64,000 bases of DNA from Epichloe hybrida (Eukaryota; Ascomycota; Sordariomycetes; Hypocreales; Clavicipitaceae). Below, piece after piece: positions 46,064 through 57,397 of the stretch. Each line of letters begins with the position of its first letter. Positions within the stretch are counted from its first letter, which is position 1. The stretch is from the NCBI GenBank assembly GCA_019022495.1, contig JAFEKR010000029.1, positions 124,001 through 188,000 of the forward strand, in the 5' to 3' direction. Under the pieces are notes generated by a model. That model was not told the origin of the DNA. It worked only from the letters and a program-made list of their open reading frames with translations, and ran no database searches. Both the position numbers and the translations under genes were made by a program.

Positions 46064-49000
46064 ATGGACGACGTCACAGAGCAGCGACAGTCCAGCATCG
46101 CAAAAATGCTCGTCACCATCGCTTCCGACATCAACCTCCACCCCGCCCCGAACGACCCCGACCCCGACCCCGGCCCCGACCCCAACGCTTTCCATCGACT
46201 GCCCGACGAGATTATAGAACAGTAGGTTTGAACTTGACCTTGATGAGCAAACTCTCTCTTGCCTCAGTGCTCGCTCGTATGGCTCGCAAGCAACTAATAC
46301 TGACATTCGTCGGGCCAGGATCCTGCTTGCAGCCGATCCGAGCGGATTCGCTTCATTGATTCTTCTCAACTCCAAGTGGCGGGCCACATCTCAACGATCG
46401 CATCTTTATGCCCATCATCTAGCCCGATGCCCGCCATATGCCACGTCTCACACTGATGTCCCTCCCGCCGACGACGAGCACCTGCCTTTGCTACGCCGCC
46501 TCTTCGTCCGCGAGGTTAAGCGAAGCCTGTTCGAGGCCTATCTTCGCCCCCGGAAAACCCTGATAAAGCTCGTCTCGAATTCCATCAGCTCATCATCATG
46601 CCCGGGAGGGGAAGGTATGCAATTTGGCTCATCGCCGAGGGGCCATCACGTCTTGGCATCCAATTCATCGCGAATATATGTCATTGATGTTCGCAGCCAC
46701 TCGGTCAGTATTGAACGGGAATTCAAGATTCAGCGTCGGCCCGTCTCTGCTTGCATCACAGACGACGCCACTACTCTGGCTGTCCTCTCCACTGAATTGC
46801 AGGTCGACATTTATGACCTCCAGAGCTCTCCGCCCAGGCGGAAACAATCTCTCATACTGGACAACAGCTCCCAAACCATTGCCATATCATCTTGTGGCAC
46901 TGTTCTTGCTGCTGCGTATGACGGAGGTATTGAGGTTTATTCACTGAGTGCCTCCGCCCTACCGACAGAGAAGAGAGCCGTCAAGTGCGACGCCGTGGAC
47001 GCCCTGGCCTTTTCACAAGATGGAACGCAAATCTTGGGCAGTACTGTACACTCGTCTCCCCCCAGCACTGTCGTCTTGACCGCACCTTATTACGATCCCG
47101 TCAGCCAGACGATGGACGATAACTTGAGTGCGATGTGGACCACGTCGATTCTCTTCCCCAACACGAGTCGCGACTGCAGTCATGCCATCTGGCTTCCGAC
47201 CAGCGACAGTGGTGAACCTGAATGGACCTTCACGTACGATCGCAGCTTCGAAACCTTCCGTGCTGTCCGGCTCGACGATCTTCGCAATGGAACGACGTAC
47301 TTTACTGGTCCCATTCCGGAAGCTGCATCGCAGACAAAATTGTTGCCTTGCACTTTGCCTGCTACAACGCAACAGGGGGGGCTCGTCTCAGCTGGATTCC
47401 AAGGCAAGGATATCTGGGTTTATGGCGTTCCGGAAGATCTGGACGCAGTTCCTGAGCCACCACCACCGTCAAGTCGTGACTCCTCATCCAACACTTCCGG
47501 CCTCGGAAGGCACAACAGCACTCAGAGCAGTTCATCTCGTCATGTTTCCACCAGAGGAAACGACGGCGAGAGTGAGAGGATTCCACAGTGGCAGATTTTG
47601 TGCGACAAACTGCGAAATAATTTGGTTGCTGGTTCCAAGGTTGCCGAAATCGATGGCGTGAGCAGTGTTCGCTGGGTCGGGCAGTTTGGCGACTCGCCGT
47701 GTCAGGAACGACTGGTCGTAACAGCCGCTGGTATCACGGGGTCCAGGCTGGTTACAGACGAGGAAGACATGGACTTCGCGGATGGTGGCCGCATCGTCTT
47801 GCTTGACTTTGATTACGGGCTTGTCAACGGACAGGCAGTGGAGATTACGATCGAGGTGGGAACAGACGACGCCGAACCTCTCACGGAGGAGCGACGGGAC
47901 TTGGAAACAGAAGTGGCCATTGTTCGACGAAGAACGGATGCACAGAAGCTTGGTGGTGGTGGTGGCGGCGGCGGCGGCGTTAATGCACTGCTCCGGGCAG
48001 CGACTACAGCGGCTGCAAGAGCTCCTCTCTCTCCGCTTCCAGGAAATCAGGATGACAGTGACCCTTTTGTTCCCAGGATTGTCGGACAGCATCCCGTCAA
48101 TCGCTCAGATGGCTCTACCAGTCCCCAAGCTGACGGTGAGGAGTTTGCATCTGCCGAAGAGCAGGAAGCCATGGACGCCCCTTATACCCACTCTAGCCCT
48201 CGCTCTCAAACAACGCTTCGCCGGGCTGCTACAGCCGCTGCCGTTAATCGACGACTGAACCCCCGGACAGCCGATGGGCGCCCAATCGAATACCGACGTG
48301 CCGATGGGCGCGCAGAGCATCCCCACGAAAGCGATGCGGATAACTGGGTGCCCCCTCCTCCCCCGTATCAGAAGGAGGACCCAGGAGATATGCCAGCCTT
48401 CTTGCGCGGCTCCTCTGTGGCTCCTCTGTCAGCGACCGGCTTTCCACCTCCTATACCGGGCAGTGAGGCTCTGGATGATGCGCTTGCCCTGGCACTGAAG
48501 GGTCAGCTCAAGCCGATGGCATCACGACTCAGTATAGACGGGCACAGCACACAACAGGCGAGTCGACCGACGTGAACAGGCTGAGGAGCGCAGATATACC
48601 GCGTCCAAGATCCACGCCATCAGTACACGCGGTCCAGATGGACGACATGTATGATGTATCACCGCATGTTTCACCGCGAATGCCCCTTTCTCGGCCCGTT
48701 GACAGAAACACGTCCCATGCTCAGCCAGTGTCCCCTCCATCTTCCCGGGACAACGTCTCTACCGACAGTCCCGCTTCTATCTTCTCTCCCACCGCCTCGG
48801 CTTCTGCTCCGTTGAGCCCTGGCTTCAGTGCGGGACCCGGAGCTCGTCCAGCAGCGCCAGTGTTGGAGTTGCAAATCCCCAGGTCTCCGTCGTTGAGCGT
48901 GGGTTTTACGTCGGCAGTGGCTGAACCAGTCGCAAGAAGGCCCTTGAATGCTCAGACATGGCCACGACAACCGCAGGCTCCTGCGCCGACGGCAGCCGAC

Positions 49001-49762
49001 GCCCCAAGGCAGCGATTCGATGGCTGTCATCCGTTTACGGCACCCCCGTCCAATATCGCCGCGAACGATGTAGCGGCAACTGCCTTGCCCCCAGCCCCAA
49101 GTTCGAATCAAATTGCAAGCCTGAACAAGAGAATTAGCCAGGGTAACCCTCGCAGACTCTCGGGCAACATGCTCAACCCGCGTCTTTGGACGGACAACGG
49201 ACGGAGGGCGTCGATTGCAGAATCGTCTCAGCTGTCATTCTCCCAGGATCCAGCGTCTCGATGGCCGTCGTCGGAGGCTCAAGTATCGGACTCTGACCGT
49301 CCTCTGATTATCAGCACACCGACTGGAGTCAGTGGCTCACACGACGCCCCTCGACGAATCTCTGTTGCCCAAGCAGAAACCCCTATTTTTGCGCCGATTC
49401 CGCGACGTCCTCGAGCCAATCTCTCGGGTCCAAGAGGAACGGCGCAGCAGCTCGAAGATACTTACGGCCACCATCACGCCCAGACATCGCTGCTTCCCCA
49501 TATGCACCCTAACACGTTGCCCATGTGGATGAGGACGCCGTCAAATTCGTCGAGGCGGACACCAAACGGGGTCCACAGACACCGCAGCCGGGCGGAACGA
49601 AGTGCTGCAAAGAACATCAAAGACGCACGGCTGAAGGGCTGGAAAATGAAGAAGAAGAAGAAGAAGAATGAGAAGAATGAGCACGTTGCTAGTGATGGCT
49701 CTGGCTGGGTTGATGTACCGACGCCGTCGCAGCCAAAGGCGAGCAAGTGCGCTGTCATGTGA
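46064..49762 (+). CDS. F-box protein with C-terminal CaaX box, about 1179 aa
   Basis: Exon 1 (46064-46221) joins 46319 onward and yields a degenerate F-box, FHRLPDEIIEQILLAADPSGFASLILLNSKWR (about 44-75). This is followed by a beta-propeller-like region (GHHVLASNSSRIYVIDVRSHSVSIER, ACITDDATTLAVLSTELQVDIYDLQ, TIAISSCGTVLAAAYDGGIEVYSL, ALAFSQDGTQILGSTV). Beyond is a long disordered tail with a poly-Gly run. The frame stops at 48573-48575, but a second frame continues the same kind of sequence to 49762. A 62-nt intron 48532-48593 (GTATAG to GCAG) joins them in phase, giving 1179 aa; a genuine frameshift is the alternative. The end is a poly-Lys stretch and CAVM, a CaaX prenylation motif. It is probably an SCF adaptor held at a membrane (inference). 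Confidence 0.75.
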
Positions 49763-50850
49763 AATTTGGCGTCTTGTAAACGAATTTGATTTGTGAAATG
49801 GAGATACTGGACTCGACCTGGCATCAGCGTCATGTCTGCGAATGTTTTCCCTCTTTAATCTAACAAAGAAGAAGAAGAAGAAGAAGAAGAAGAAGAAGAA
49901 GAAGAAGAGGCATGCAGATGGAGTGAGTGCAGGCTCGAATTGAGAGATACTTGGGCAAAATATGCAATTCTTGGAGAGCGATACGCGAGTCTCAAGATGG
50001 CTTCGTTTCATTCATTACAAAGGTGCTTTGATGGGTTCCGGTGCTCGACCTAAAGTATCGTTATGAGCACCACACTGCATGAGCAATGAAACTTGATACA
50101 TCAACATCTCAAGACATGATCTTGTCGCTTGCCTATGCTAGTTTTGAGACGTCGCCACGTTGACCCCTAAAGCAAGGACGTCAGCCTCGGTGATGCCCTA
50201 CTTTTACTCTTTTCGAGATGATGCACCGATGTACTGGGGGGGGGGGCATCGGCCATGGAAGGTGCGTGCTGTGTGCTGTGTGTGATATTCGGGACATGTC
50301 GTCTGTTTTTCAGCGCCGACTTGCACCTTGTGTGGATTTTCTAGACACATTGTGAACGAGACATGTTATTGCTCATTTGACGACATTTTGGTAATGGTAG
50401 GGGAGGGGGCGGGCGGCGTACAAGAGGTGTTCAGTCGCTGGCTGAACGGGGGTTGGTCGATTGATTCTCTTTCTTACTGTCCACTATGAGATTTAATAAT
50501 CAGTTGGTTGTGTCGTCAAGCGAGATATAACTGCCATTCACCGCGTGTTCATCACAGATGCAGTACATGCAACAAAAAGTGCCCTTTGTTCAAACTGTTG
50601 AAAATCAGTTTGCTGAAACGCAGCAAATTTTACTCATTAATGTGGTGACAAGGGCTGCCTGAGATATTGTCGACGACGACAAGAAACAAACCCCAATGTA
50701 ATCTAAGAGACAAAGAGAAGAGATGGCCAGAGCAGCTGGGGAAAAAAAAAATCATTCGCCGTAACTGGAGTGCACGTGCCCAATTCAAACGTGTGTGTGT
50801 TTGTGTTCAAAGAAAATTTCAATGGCGCCACCTTGGTCCTCCCTCTACCT
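49763..50850. other. Convergent intergenic region with (GAA)n
   Basis: Holds a (GAA)n microsatellite of about 13 units (49866-49908), an 11-G run (50236-50246) and AT-rich DNA. No supported gene. Confidence 0.6.
49866..49908. repeat. (GAA)n microsatellite
   Basis: About 13 uninterrupted GAA units, roughly 100 bp after the F-box gene stop. Confidence 0.95.
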
Positions 50851-52131
50851 TCATATCCTCGGCGTTGTGCCAGGAACGTGCCTCTTAGTGCCGCCTGGCA
50901 CGTACGCCTGGCCCCTGTGAACATGTCCCATCTTGGCTTCCTCCATCATGGCACTGAAGGACGTTTGCCGGTTGTGGCTTTGACCACCCTTGTCCCCGTT
51001 CACGGTGTTGGCATCTGCGAACACGCTGATGCTCTCACTACTACTACTCGTGTCTCTCTCAAGATTCCGTCTCGAAATCCGTCGTGACTCAAGCCATGAT
51101 GACGGGGCCAGTGTCCGAATGGGCTTTAGTCTGGCCCCTACTACACCTCTATGGACCCTGTCGTCATGATCCGATATGCTAGAGTAGGTTGAGACGGCGG
51201 GAGAGACCCCAGACGGGTGAGGTGAATTGAAGGGATTCGGTATCGATGTCCTTGAGTTCGGCGGTGGCGCGTGTTCAAGACGAGGCGTCCGGGAGAACCC
51301 GCTCGCCAGCGAGCGGGACACTGATGACCTCGCGGAGGACGACTTTCGGATAAAGTCTGTTCGGTAAGATGACTCGGGGTTCATGATGGGACCGGAGATC
51401 ATGTTCCCGTGCAGCCCCGAGCCGCTTGACTGGCTGCGAGGAGTTGACTTGTCCGAGCCTGCATCTCCCTTGCGGCTGCGAACACACAGGAATATGATGA
51501 CGGCCAAGAGAAGCAGGGCAAGGGCGCCCCCTACAGCGCCGACTATGATGGATGTCTTCTCTGGGCCCGTTGACTCCGGACTCGGTGCTTGGCTCGGCTC
51601 GGTAGGCGCAGGCGCAGTCGCAGGCGCAGTCGCAGAAGCAGTAGCAGACGAAGATGGCGTACCTGTCGAGACGGAGACTGATGTTTTTATAGGGCTCGGT
51701 ATTGCTGTATAGCCTTCTGGTGCCTGTGATTGATCCTTGTCTTTGACACACAGCTTCCCGTCGTCTGCGCAGGTGAACCCAAACGGACAACAGGAATCGC
51801 TGTTGGCGCATTTCGGCAGCTTTGACTTACTGGCCAATGTCTTGATGGGGGCCCTGAGATTTGTATCGGGATTCTGTGCCCCGACGTCGCATGTAATCGG
51901 CCGGATCGCCTCGCATGAGCTATTGTTGGGACAACACATGACGGTAGAGTTACCGGCCAAGGCCACGCACGTCCTGCCCGACTCGCAGCAAAAGGCGTCC
52001 GACAATCCTTGGGAAGCGCAGGACTGCAGCCCCTCGGCGGCGCATTTCTCATTGCGAGCAAAGATGGTTGGCGAAGACGATGCCATGGCTGCGAAGAGGA
52101 GCAGCCGGAGAGAAACGGGCAACCGGGCCAT
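50851..52131 (-). CDS. Cys-rich single-pass surface protein, sensor-like, 426 aa
   Basis: Intronless. A signal peptide (MARLPVSLRLLLFAAMASSS) leads into an ectodomain with about 16 Cys (NEKCAAEGLQSCASQG, AFCCESGRTC, VMCCPNNSSC, SDSCCPFGFTC), then a Ser/Thr/Pro/Ala stalk with TAPAT-type repeats (about 155-190) that is probably O-glycosylated. One membrane helix follows (SIIVGAVGGALALLLLAVI), then RSRK and a Ser/Arg-rich cytoplasmic tail of about 210 residues. The layout resembles fungal Wsc/Mid2-type wall sensors, but I do not see a true WSC domain, so signalling is inferred. This type of gene is common in filamentous ascomycetes. Confidence 0.82.
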   Translation of the reverse strand: MARLPVSLRLLLFAAMASSSPTIFARNEKCAAEGLQSCASQGLSDAFCCESGRTCVALAGNSTVMCCPNNSSCEAIRPITCDVGAQNPDTNLRAPIKTLASKSKLPKCANSDSCCPFGFTCADDGKLCVKDKDQSQAPEGYTAIPSPIKTSVSVSTGTPSSSATASATAPATAPAPTEPSQAPSPESTGPEKTSIIVGAVGGALALLLLAVIIFLCVRSRKGDAGSDKSTPRSQSSGSGLHGNMISGPIMNPESSYRTDFIRKSSSARSSVSRSLASGFSRTPRLEHAPPPNSRTSIPNPFNSPHPSGVSPAVSTYSSISDHDDRVHRGVVGARLKPIRTLAPSSWLESRRISRRNLERDTSSSSESISVFADANTVNGDKGGQSHNRQTSFSAMMEEAKMGHVHRGQAYVPGGTKRHVPGTTPRI

Positions 52132-55002
52132 GATTTCGGGCCAGACTTTCGAATATGGGGTATTATGTTATGCCACCGAGGGGCGATCCAGTCGCCGAGA
52201 ACTGGGATAGAGTCTTTGGTTGTTATGGCAGTGATTTGTGATGTGAAATATTGATCTGGATTGGATGACCCCTGCGAACGAGGAAAGGGAGAAAATACGA
52301 AATAGAGTCAGCAGCTTGTACAATTAATTCTTCCGTGTACCTAACTGAATTGAACTGATGCGGCGTGAGGCTTGGTATATAATGTGAACAAGGTCTTGAC
52401 TTCTCGAGTGAGAGAGACGTGATTGTTCAGTATCCGCGTGGCGAGATAAGTTGGTTCAGGGAGAATTCCTGTTCACGATACACGGGCCGGCTAGGTGAAG
52501 GAGCAACACGAAAAACATGCAAAGGAGAAGGCAATGAAGACAGACGTTTTCACAAGAAGAAAGAAATCGGCCGGACGGAAGACGGCAGACAGCAGACGGC
52601 AGACGCGAAATCCTGGTCTACACTGAACATCTCTCCCCGAGTCTTTCTCTCTCTTGCCGCCGTCGGCAGGAATACGACGACTTCAAGCCCATGCTGGTTC
52701 AGAAGGACGGACTGCGCCGCTACGAATGGACGCGGTGCGATCTGGCGGCCCCGTTGCATGCTGCGACAACCATTCGGAACCGGCTACGCAGGAAACACAC
52801 GGCGTCAATGGGAACATGCAGAAACACGATGACTGACTGGATGAAGAGGATGGAGAGGATGGAGAGGATGGAGAGAAAGGAGGGCGCTTGGAAGAAAGGA
52901 ACAAGGACAAGGACGAGGACAGCCTCTTGTGTCAGAGCAGACGCGCTTAGGAGGAGCGTGTGAGTTGATTGGCTGAGAGCTCGTCCAATGTTCGAATCCA
53001 GCTGGTTGTGGAAGGGGCGCTGGGCGCGATTCGCTGGTGGCGCTTGCCAACACTTGCACTGTGAACTGTGCACCTGCCAAGAAAAGGCTCTGACGCGGAC
53101 TCGTGGCCCCTCATCTCAGATTTCCCATCTTCCATCCTCAGGTTCTCTTCCATCTAGGTCGAAGCACAGGCAACGTCTCCGGGATTATATATACCCTGGG
53201 ATAGTCGACTACGGAGTACATATATCTTGCAAGTTGGGTCCGATGACGCCGTCCGAAGGATGGGATTGTGGGACGAGAACAGCGCTAATAACGAAGCGGC
53301 GACAAGTTGGATATCATCATGATGAAATTACACGAAGGCTTTTTTTTCCTTGGCTCCGCTGGTTTATTGATGCAGCAAGGACAGTTCACACACGTTGAAA
53401 ATCAGAGCAGTTCTCTCTCTTCTCCCCTCGTCACCCAGCGTCAACTGAATGACACACCCGCGTGTTGCCTCTTTTTGTCGCTCTGCGTCGCTCTGCGTCG
53501 CTCTGCGTCGCTCTACTCATGCCGGAGCCAGCAAGCAGGGGCAGCCGGTGAGCTCGGCAGTGCAACTGTGCAACTCGGCCCCGAAACAGCGCCTCGCCTC
53601 CGCAGCGCCTCCGGTGCCTCCAGGCTGTCGTGTTCAAGTCCATCAGCTTTGTCTTGTCATAAACGACTGTTCCGAGGCCTTGTTTGCTGCCCAGCTGCCC
53701 AGCTGCCCAGCTGCCCAGCTGCCTCGATCCCGCCATCATCACGAGGCCTCTACATGTCCCTTGATTGGCGTCCTATGCACAGGGCAGATCGACAGCCAGC
53801 ACCCGCGTCACGCGATGATAATGCTGGTCCTGTATTAGCGGCCTAATAAAAAAGCCCACGGAGTACTATACATACTTTTCGTCTTGGTCAGGTCAGGTTT
53901 GGTCTCGGTCGGTCTGCACCGCCACTATTAACGGGCCGGGGCTACTCGAAGCAGACTAGCAGACTAGTCAGTCAGTGGGTTGACTTTGCTGTTCCTCAGC
54001 CGTTACTGCTCCGCAGCGGCCCTTCCGTTTGATCAATTACGAAAGGCCTGGTTTGCATACAGTTCTTGGGCACTGTCTCGACTTTGCTGATGTCTGAATG
54101 TGAAGAATGATGACGTGACGGTGCCTTTCGCTCAGGTGCGTTGGCGTAGTTGAGAACGACGGTTGCATCGAATGAAAATCTGTGCCTTCGTAAATGCACC
54201 AGTCGCCTTGAGAGCAGCTCACTCGATCAAGACAAACCCAAGTCTAGTTCCCAATCGCCAACAACATCTCCGTGCACAATCTACCTACATAACTACACGT
54301 ACCATCAAAGCACCAAGGTCACCACCACGGCAGCTATTCCTTTCCCGTGCTCCGTAAGGAATAGTGCTACTTTGTAGATCAAAGTTCCGCTTGGGCTTTT
54401 TTTGGGGAGGGAGGGGGTGTGGGAAATAAAGTTGGAGACACAAGCACAAGCACAAGCACAAGCACAAGATGTTCAACAAAAAAACCATCAATCAGGATAA
54501 GACATATCCATTGACCTGCCCGTCTACGTCTAGATGCAAGTCGTCCCAACCTCCCCTTTCTCCCGCACCGCCCTGTCCTGCAGTGATGACGAGCAAGCCA
54601 GCCCGTGCGTCATGGCAGCTTCGCCAGATGCTCCCCAGATGCAAGCTGTCCCAACAAGGGATTTTCCCCTTGCAATGCCATTTGTCTCCCAGTATGTTGT
54701 GTAATTGTGAATGAAAAGACCCCGACAAGCCTCGCGGCTCCCTCTATCTGGAAATTCCCATGCCAGTAGGGTATAATGTAGAAAAAGCATGTTTTTTGGA
54801 TTGCCAGAAACCAAAATGAGATGGGATTAGGAATTTGTAGAAGAAATGGACAGAAAAGATGAAAAAGAAAAAAAAAGATGAGAAGATGGAAAGATGAAAA
54901 AAAAAAAAATGGTCCGTGGCAAATCCATGCGCTAGCCAGCCAGCCAGCCAGCCAGAGAAAGGGGGGGGGGAGGATAAAGTGGGGCGCCGGTCGAGAACAA
55001 GG
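52132..55002. other. 2.9-kb intergenic region, surface-protein promoter side
   Basis: Contains GGATGGAGA repeats (about 52845-52875), a GTCGCTCTGC decamer array (53477-53514), CCCAGCTGC nonamers (about 53690-53722), CACAAG hexamers (54441-54468), GCCA repeats (about 54930-54952), a 10-G run (54961-54970) and two copies of the ACGGAGTAC core (about 53211 and 53858). No gene was supported. Confidence 0.55.
53477..53514. repeat. 10-bp tandem repeat GTCGCTCTGC, nearly 4 units
   Basis: Three full decamers plus eight bases of a fourth, exact, in non-coding DNA. Confidence 0.92.
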
Positions 55003-57397
55003 CTAGATGAGCAAAAAGTCCCACCCCTTGGATCGCATGACGTCTCGCCAGTTGACATGGGGATGCTGCGTCATGGTCATGTCGGAAACAACAGTCGACG
55101 ACGACGACGGCGGCGTGGCGGCGCGGGCGAGGCTGTCGGATCGCCTCCAGACTTCGCGGACCAGCGTCGCCATGCGGCCGAAGGCGCCACAGGCCGCGGC
55201 ACGGCCGAGCTGGGCGACGCGGTCGTCGAAGAAGGCGCGGAAGGCGCTGTCCGGCAGGGCGACGGACGCGGCGATGAGGTAGACCCAGACGAGGCTCCGG
55301 TCGTAGCCGTGAGGCCCCGAGGGGATCAACCGCAGCACCTGGGTCAGCTTGCGAATCAGGCCCTGCGGCGAGGGCTGGCTCGGGCTGAAGCCGGGGATCA
55401 GGCTGCAGAGGTGGATGCGGGCGGCGATCCGGAAGGCCGACGTCACGTTCCTGCAGAGCTGCCGGGGCCAGAAGCTGCCGTCGGCCTTGTAGGGCATCCT
55501 GGGCTCCGGCTCGCCAACCTCGGTCAGGGTGAACTGCTCCCCGAGGGCGGCGACGTGCTGGCACAGGGTGAAGTCGTCCATGCCGCCGGCCTTGAGCGAG
55601 TCCAGGCAGGCCACCTCGGAGATGAGGTACATGACGCCGTCCTCGCAGCCCATGAGCTCGCGCAGGCCCAGGCGCGAGTTGGCGGGAGACAGGTGCTTCT
55701 CGCGGTACGTGTGGGCAAAGGTGGGCGAGGTGCCCTGCATGGTGGCGCCGAGGATGTCGATCCAGCTCGTCAGCGTCATGTTGAAGGGGATCGGGGTCGG
55801 GATCAGGGTCGGGCTCGGGCCAGCCTGGCCGGCAGGATCCGACACGAGACGCGGCAGGCCGAGTTTCTGGACGAGGCTGATGGCGGCCTGGAAGTGCTGG
55901 TGCCAGGCGATGTCCAGCAGGCCGTCGTCGAAGCGGCCGACGACGCACTGGAAGAAGATGAGGCCGAGCGTGGCCTCGAGGATCTGCTGGTGGTTCTCGT
56001 CGCGCTTGAGGGACTCGCAGAGCGACAGGATGGTGGCGTAGCGGTGCCTCATGATGTCGCCGTCGACGTCGTCGGCGGGCCGATCGGCGGGCACGTCGGC
56101 GTGCGTCTTGAGATGCTGGGCGGCGATGCTCAGGCAGCAGTGAAGGTAGACGCGGTTGGACTGCAGGGCCGGGAGGATCAGATCGGAGCCGACGCAGCCG
56201 TTCTGGTTGGACTCGAGGATGGGGAAGATGATGGGCAGGACAAAGCGGACAAAGTGGTCCAGCAGCCGCTGGTCGTTGTCGTCGAGCTCCATCTGCACGT
56301 GGCGCGAGCTGTTGTGGTTGTGCATGTTGCGCGGGCCGTGGGCAAAGTCGAACAAGTTGACGTCGAGGGCCTCTTCCTCCTCACCCTCCTCCTCCTCCTG
56401 CCCGAGATGGTCGAACTTGTCCCACGCCCACTGATGACCCGCCGCAGGCAGGAAGACGGTGCCGGGAGGAGGAGGAGAAGTCTGGTACGTGCCGCTGAAG
56501 GTGGCGACGTGCGACTCTCGGAGCGTGGGCACGTCGTTGACGAACATCTGGCGCTCAGTCTTGACGTCGACGTCGTACGGCGAGTATCCCGCAAACGTCA
56601 GGTCCGCCGGGTGCAGGTCCGGGTGCATGTGCGTGTGCATGTGCGCATGCGCGTTGTAGATGCCAAAGTCGCTCGCATTGGGCAGGCTGTTGAAGTTGAA
56701 GCCGCCCGAGTAATGCGAGTCGATCGAGGCCGACCTCGTGCGATCATCATGATCCATGGACGCCGCGTCCGAGTAGCTCGTGGCCGACGACGTGGGCAGC
56801 GAGTGCGACAGGCCCGGGGGAGGGAGGAGAGCAGGAGGAAGAAGAGAAGCAGGAGGAGGAGGAGGAGGACTGGCCGACTGGTGCATCGAGCTCGACGACG
56901 ACGTCTTCTCCGCCAGCTTCTTGCGCTTGATGATGTTCTTGATGTCTTCCTTGTGCTTTCTCCGCGCGTCATTGTTGCTCCACCACATGGGTCGCTTGTA
57001 TTCGCATTGCAGTCCGAGGTGGTTGCACGCCGTGCACATGGGCGTCCCCTCGTCGCACTTCTTTCGTCTCAATCTGCACGTGTAGCAGCCTGCAGCGATT
57101 CATTAGCAAACGCGATGAATTTAGAGAGACGGACCAAAAGGGCAACAGTGTAAGTCAGTCAGTGGGGACGGCATTTCAATTACCTGTTCTTGACCTGCGG
57201 TGCATCTGTGACTTTGATTTCGATTTCGAGTTTCCACTGCCACTGCCACTGCCACTGCCATTGCCGTTGCCGTTGCCAGCTTTCGATGCCAATCTGGCCT
57301 TGGGAGTCTGCGCGACGGCCATTCTCGCAGCGCTTTTGCTTTCGGGCGATCCCTTTGAGCAGATGCGGTGATCGGGGAGTGAGGACGAGGATGGCAT
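55003..57397 (-). CDS. Zn2Cys6 transcription factor, 766 aa
   Basis: Exons 57397-57184 and 57089-55003 (2301 nt). The intron splits the zinc cluster after RSRTG; joined, it reads CYTCRLRRKKCDEGTPMCTACN and on to QCEY, an exact C-X2-C-X6-C-X6-C-X2-C-X6-C. Before it lies a Gly-Asn/Gly-Ser repeat coded by CCACTG-type hexamers and a KSKSKSQMHRRSR basic patch. A linker with RKHKEDIKNIIKRKKL follows, then a low-complexity Pro/His region, and from about residue 330 the helical domain (LLDHFVRFVLPIIFPILESNQ, LSIAAQHLKTHADVP, LGLIFFQCVVGRFDDGLLDIAWHQHFQAA) typical of fungal-specific transcription factor domains (DUF3468-like). GC-rich third positions create long antisense ORFs. Target genes unknown. 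Confidence 0.92.

Noticed and set aside
52980..53010. TTCGAATCC resembling a tRNA B box
   Set aside because: No matching A box or cloverleaf could be folded around it, so no tRNA is called.
54916..57153. 745-codon plus-strand ORF
   Set aside because: It is the exact antisense of the GC-rich zinc-cluster transcription factor; the product is a repetitive Arg/Glu/Val/Ala-rich shadow with no family likeness.
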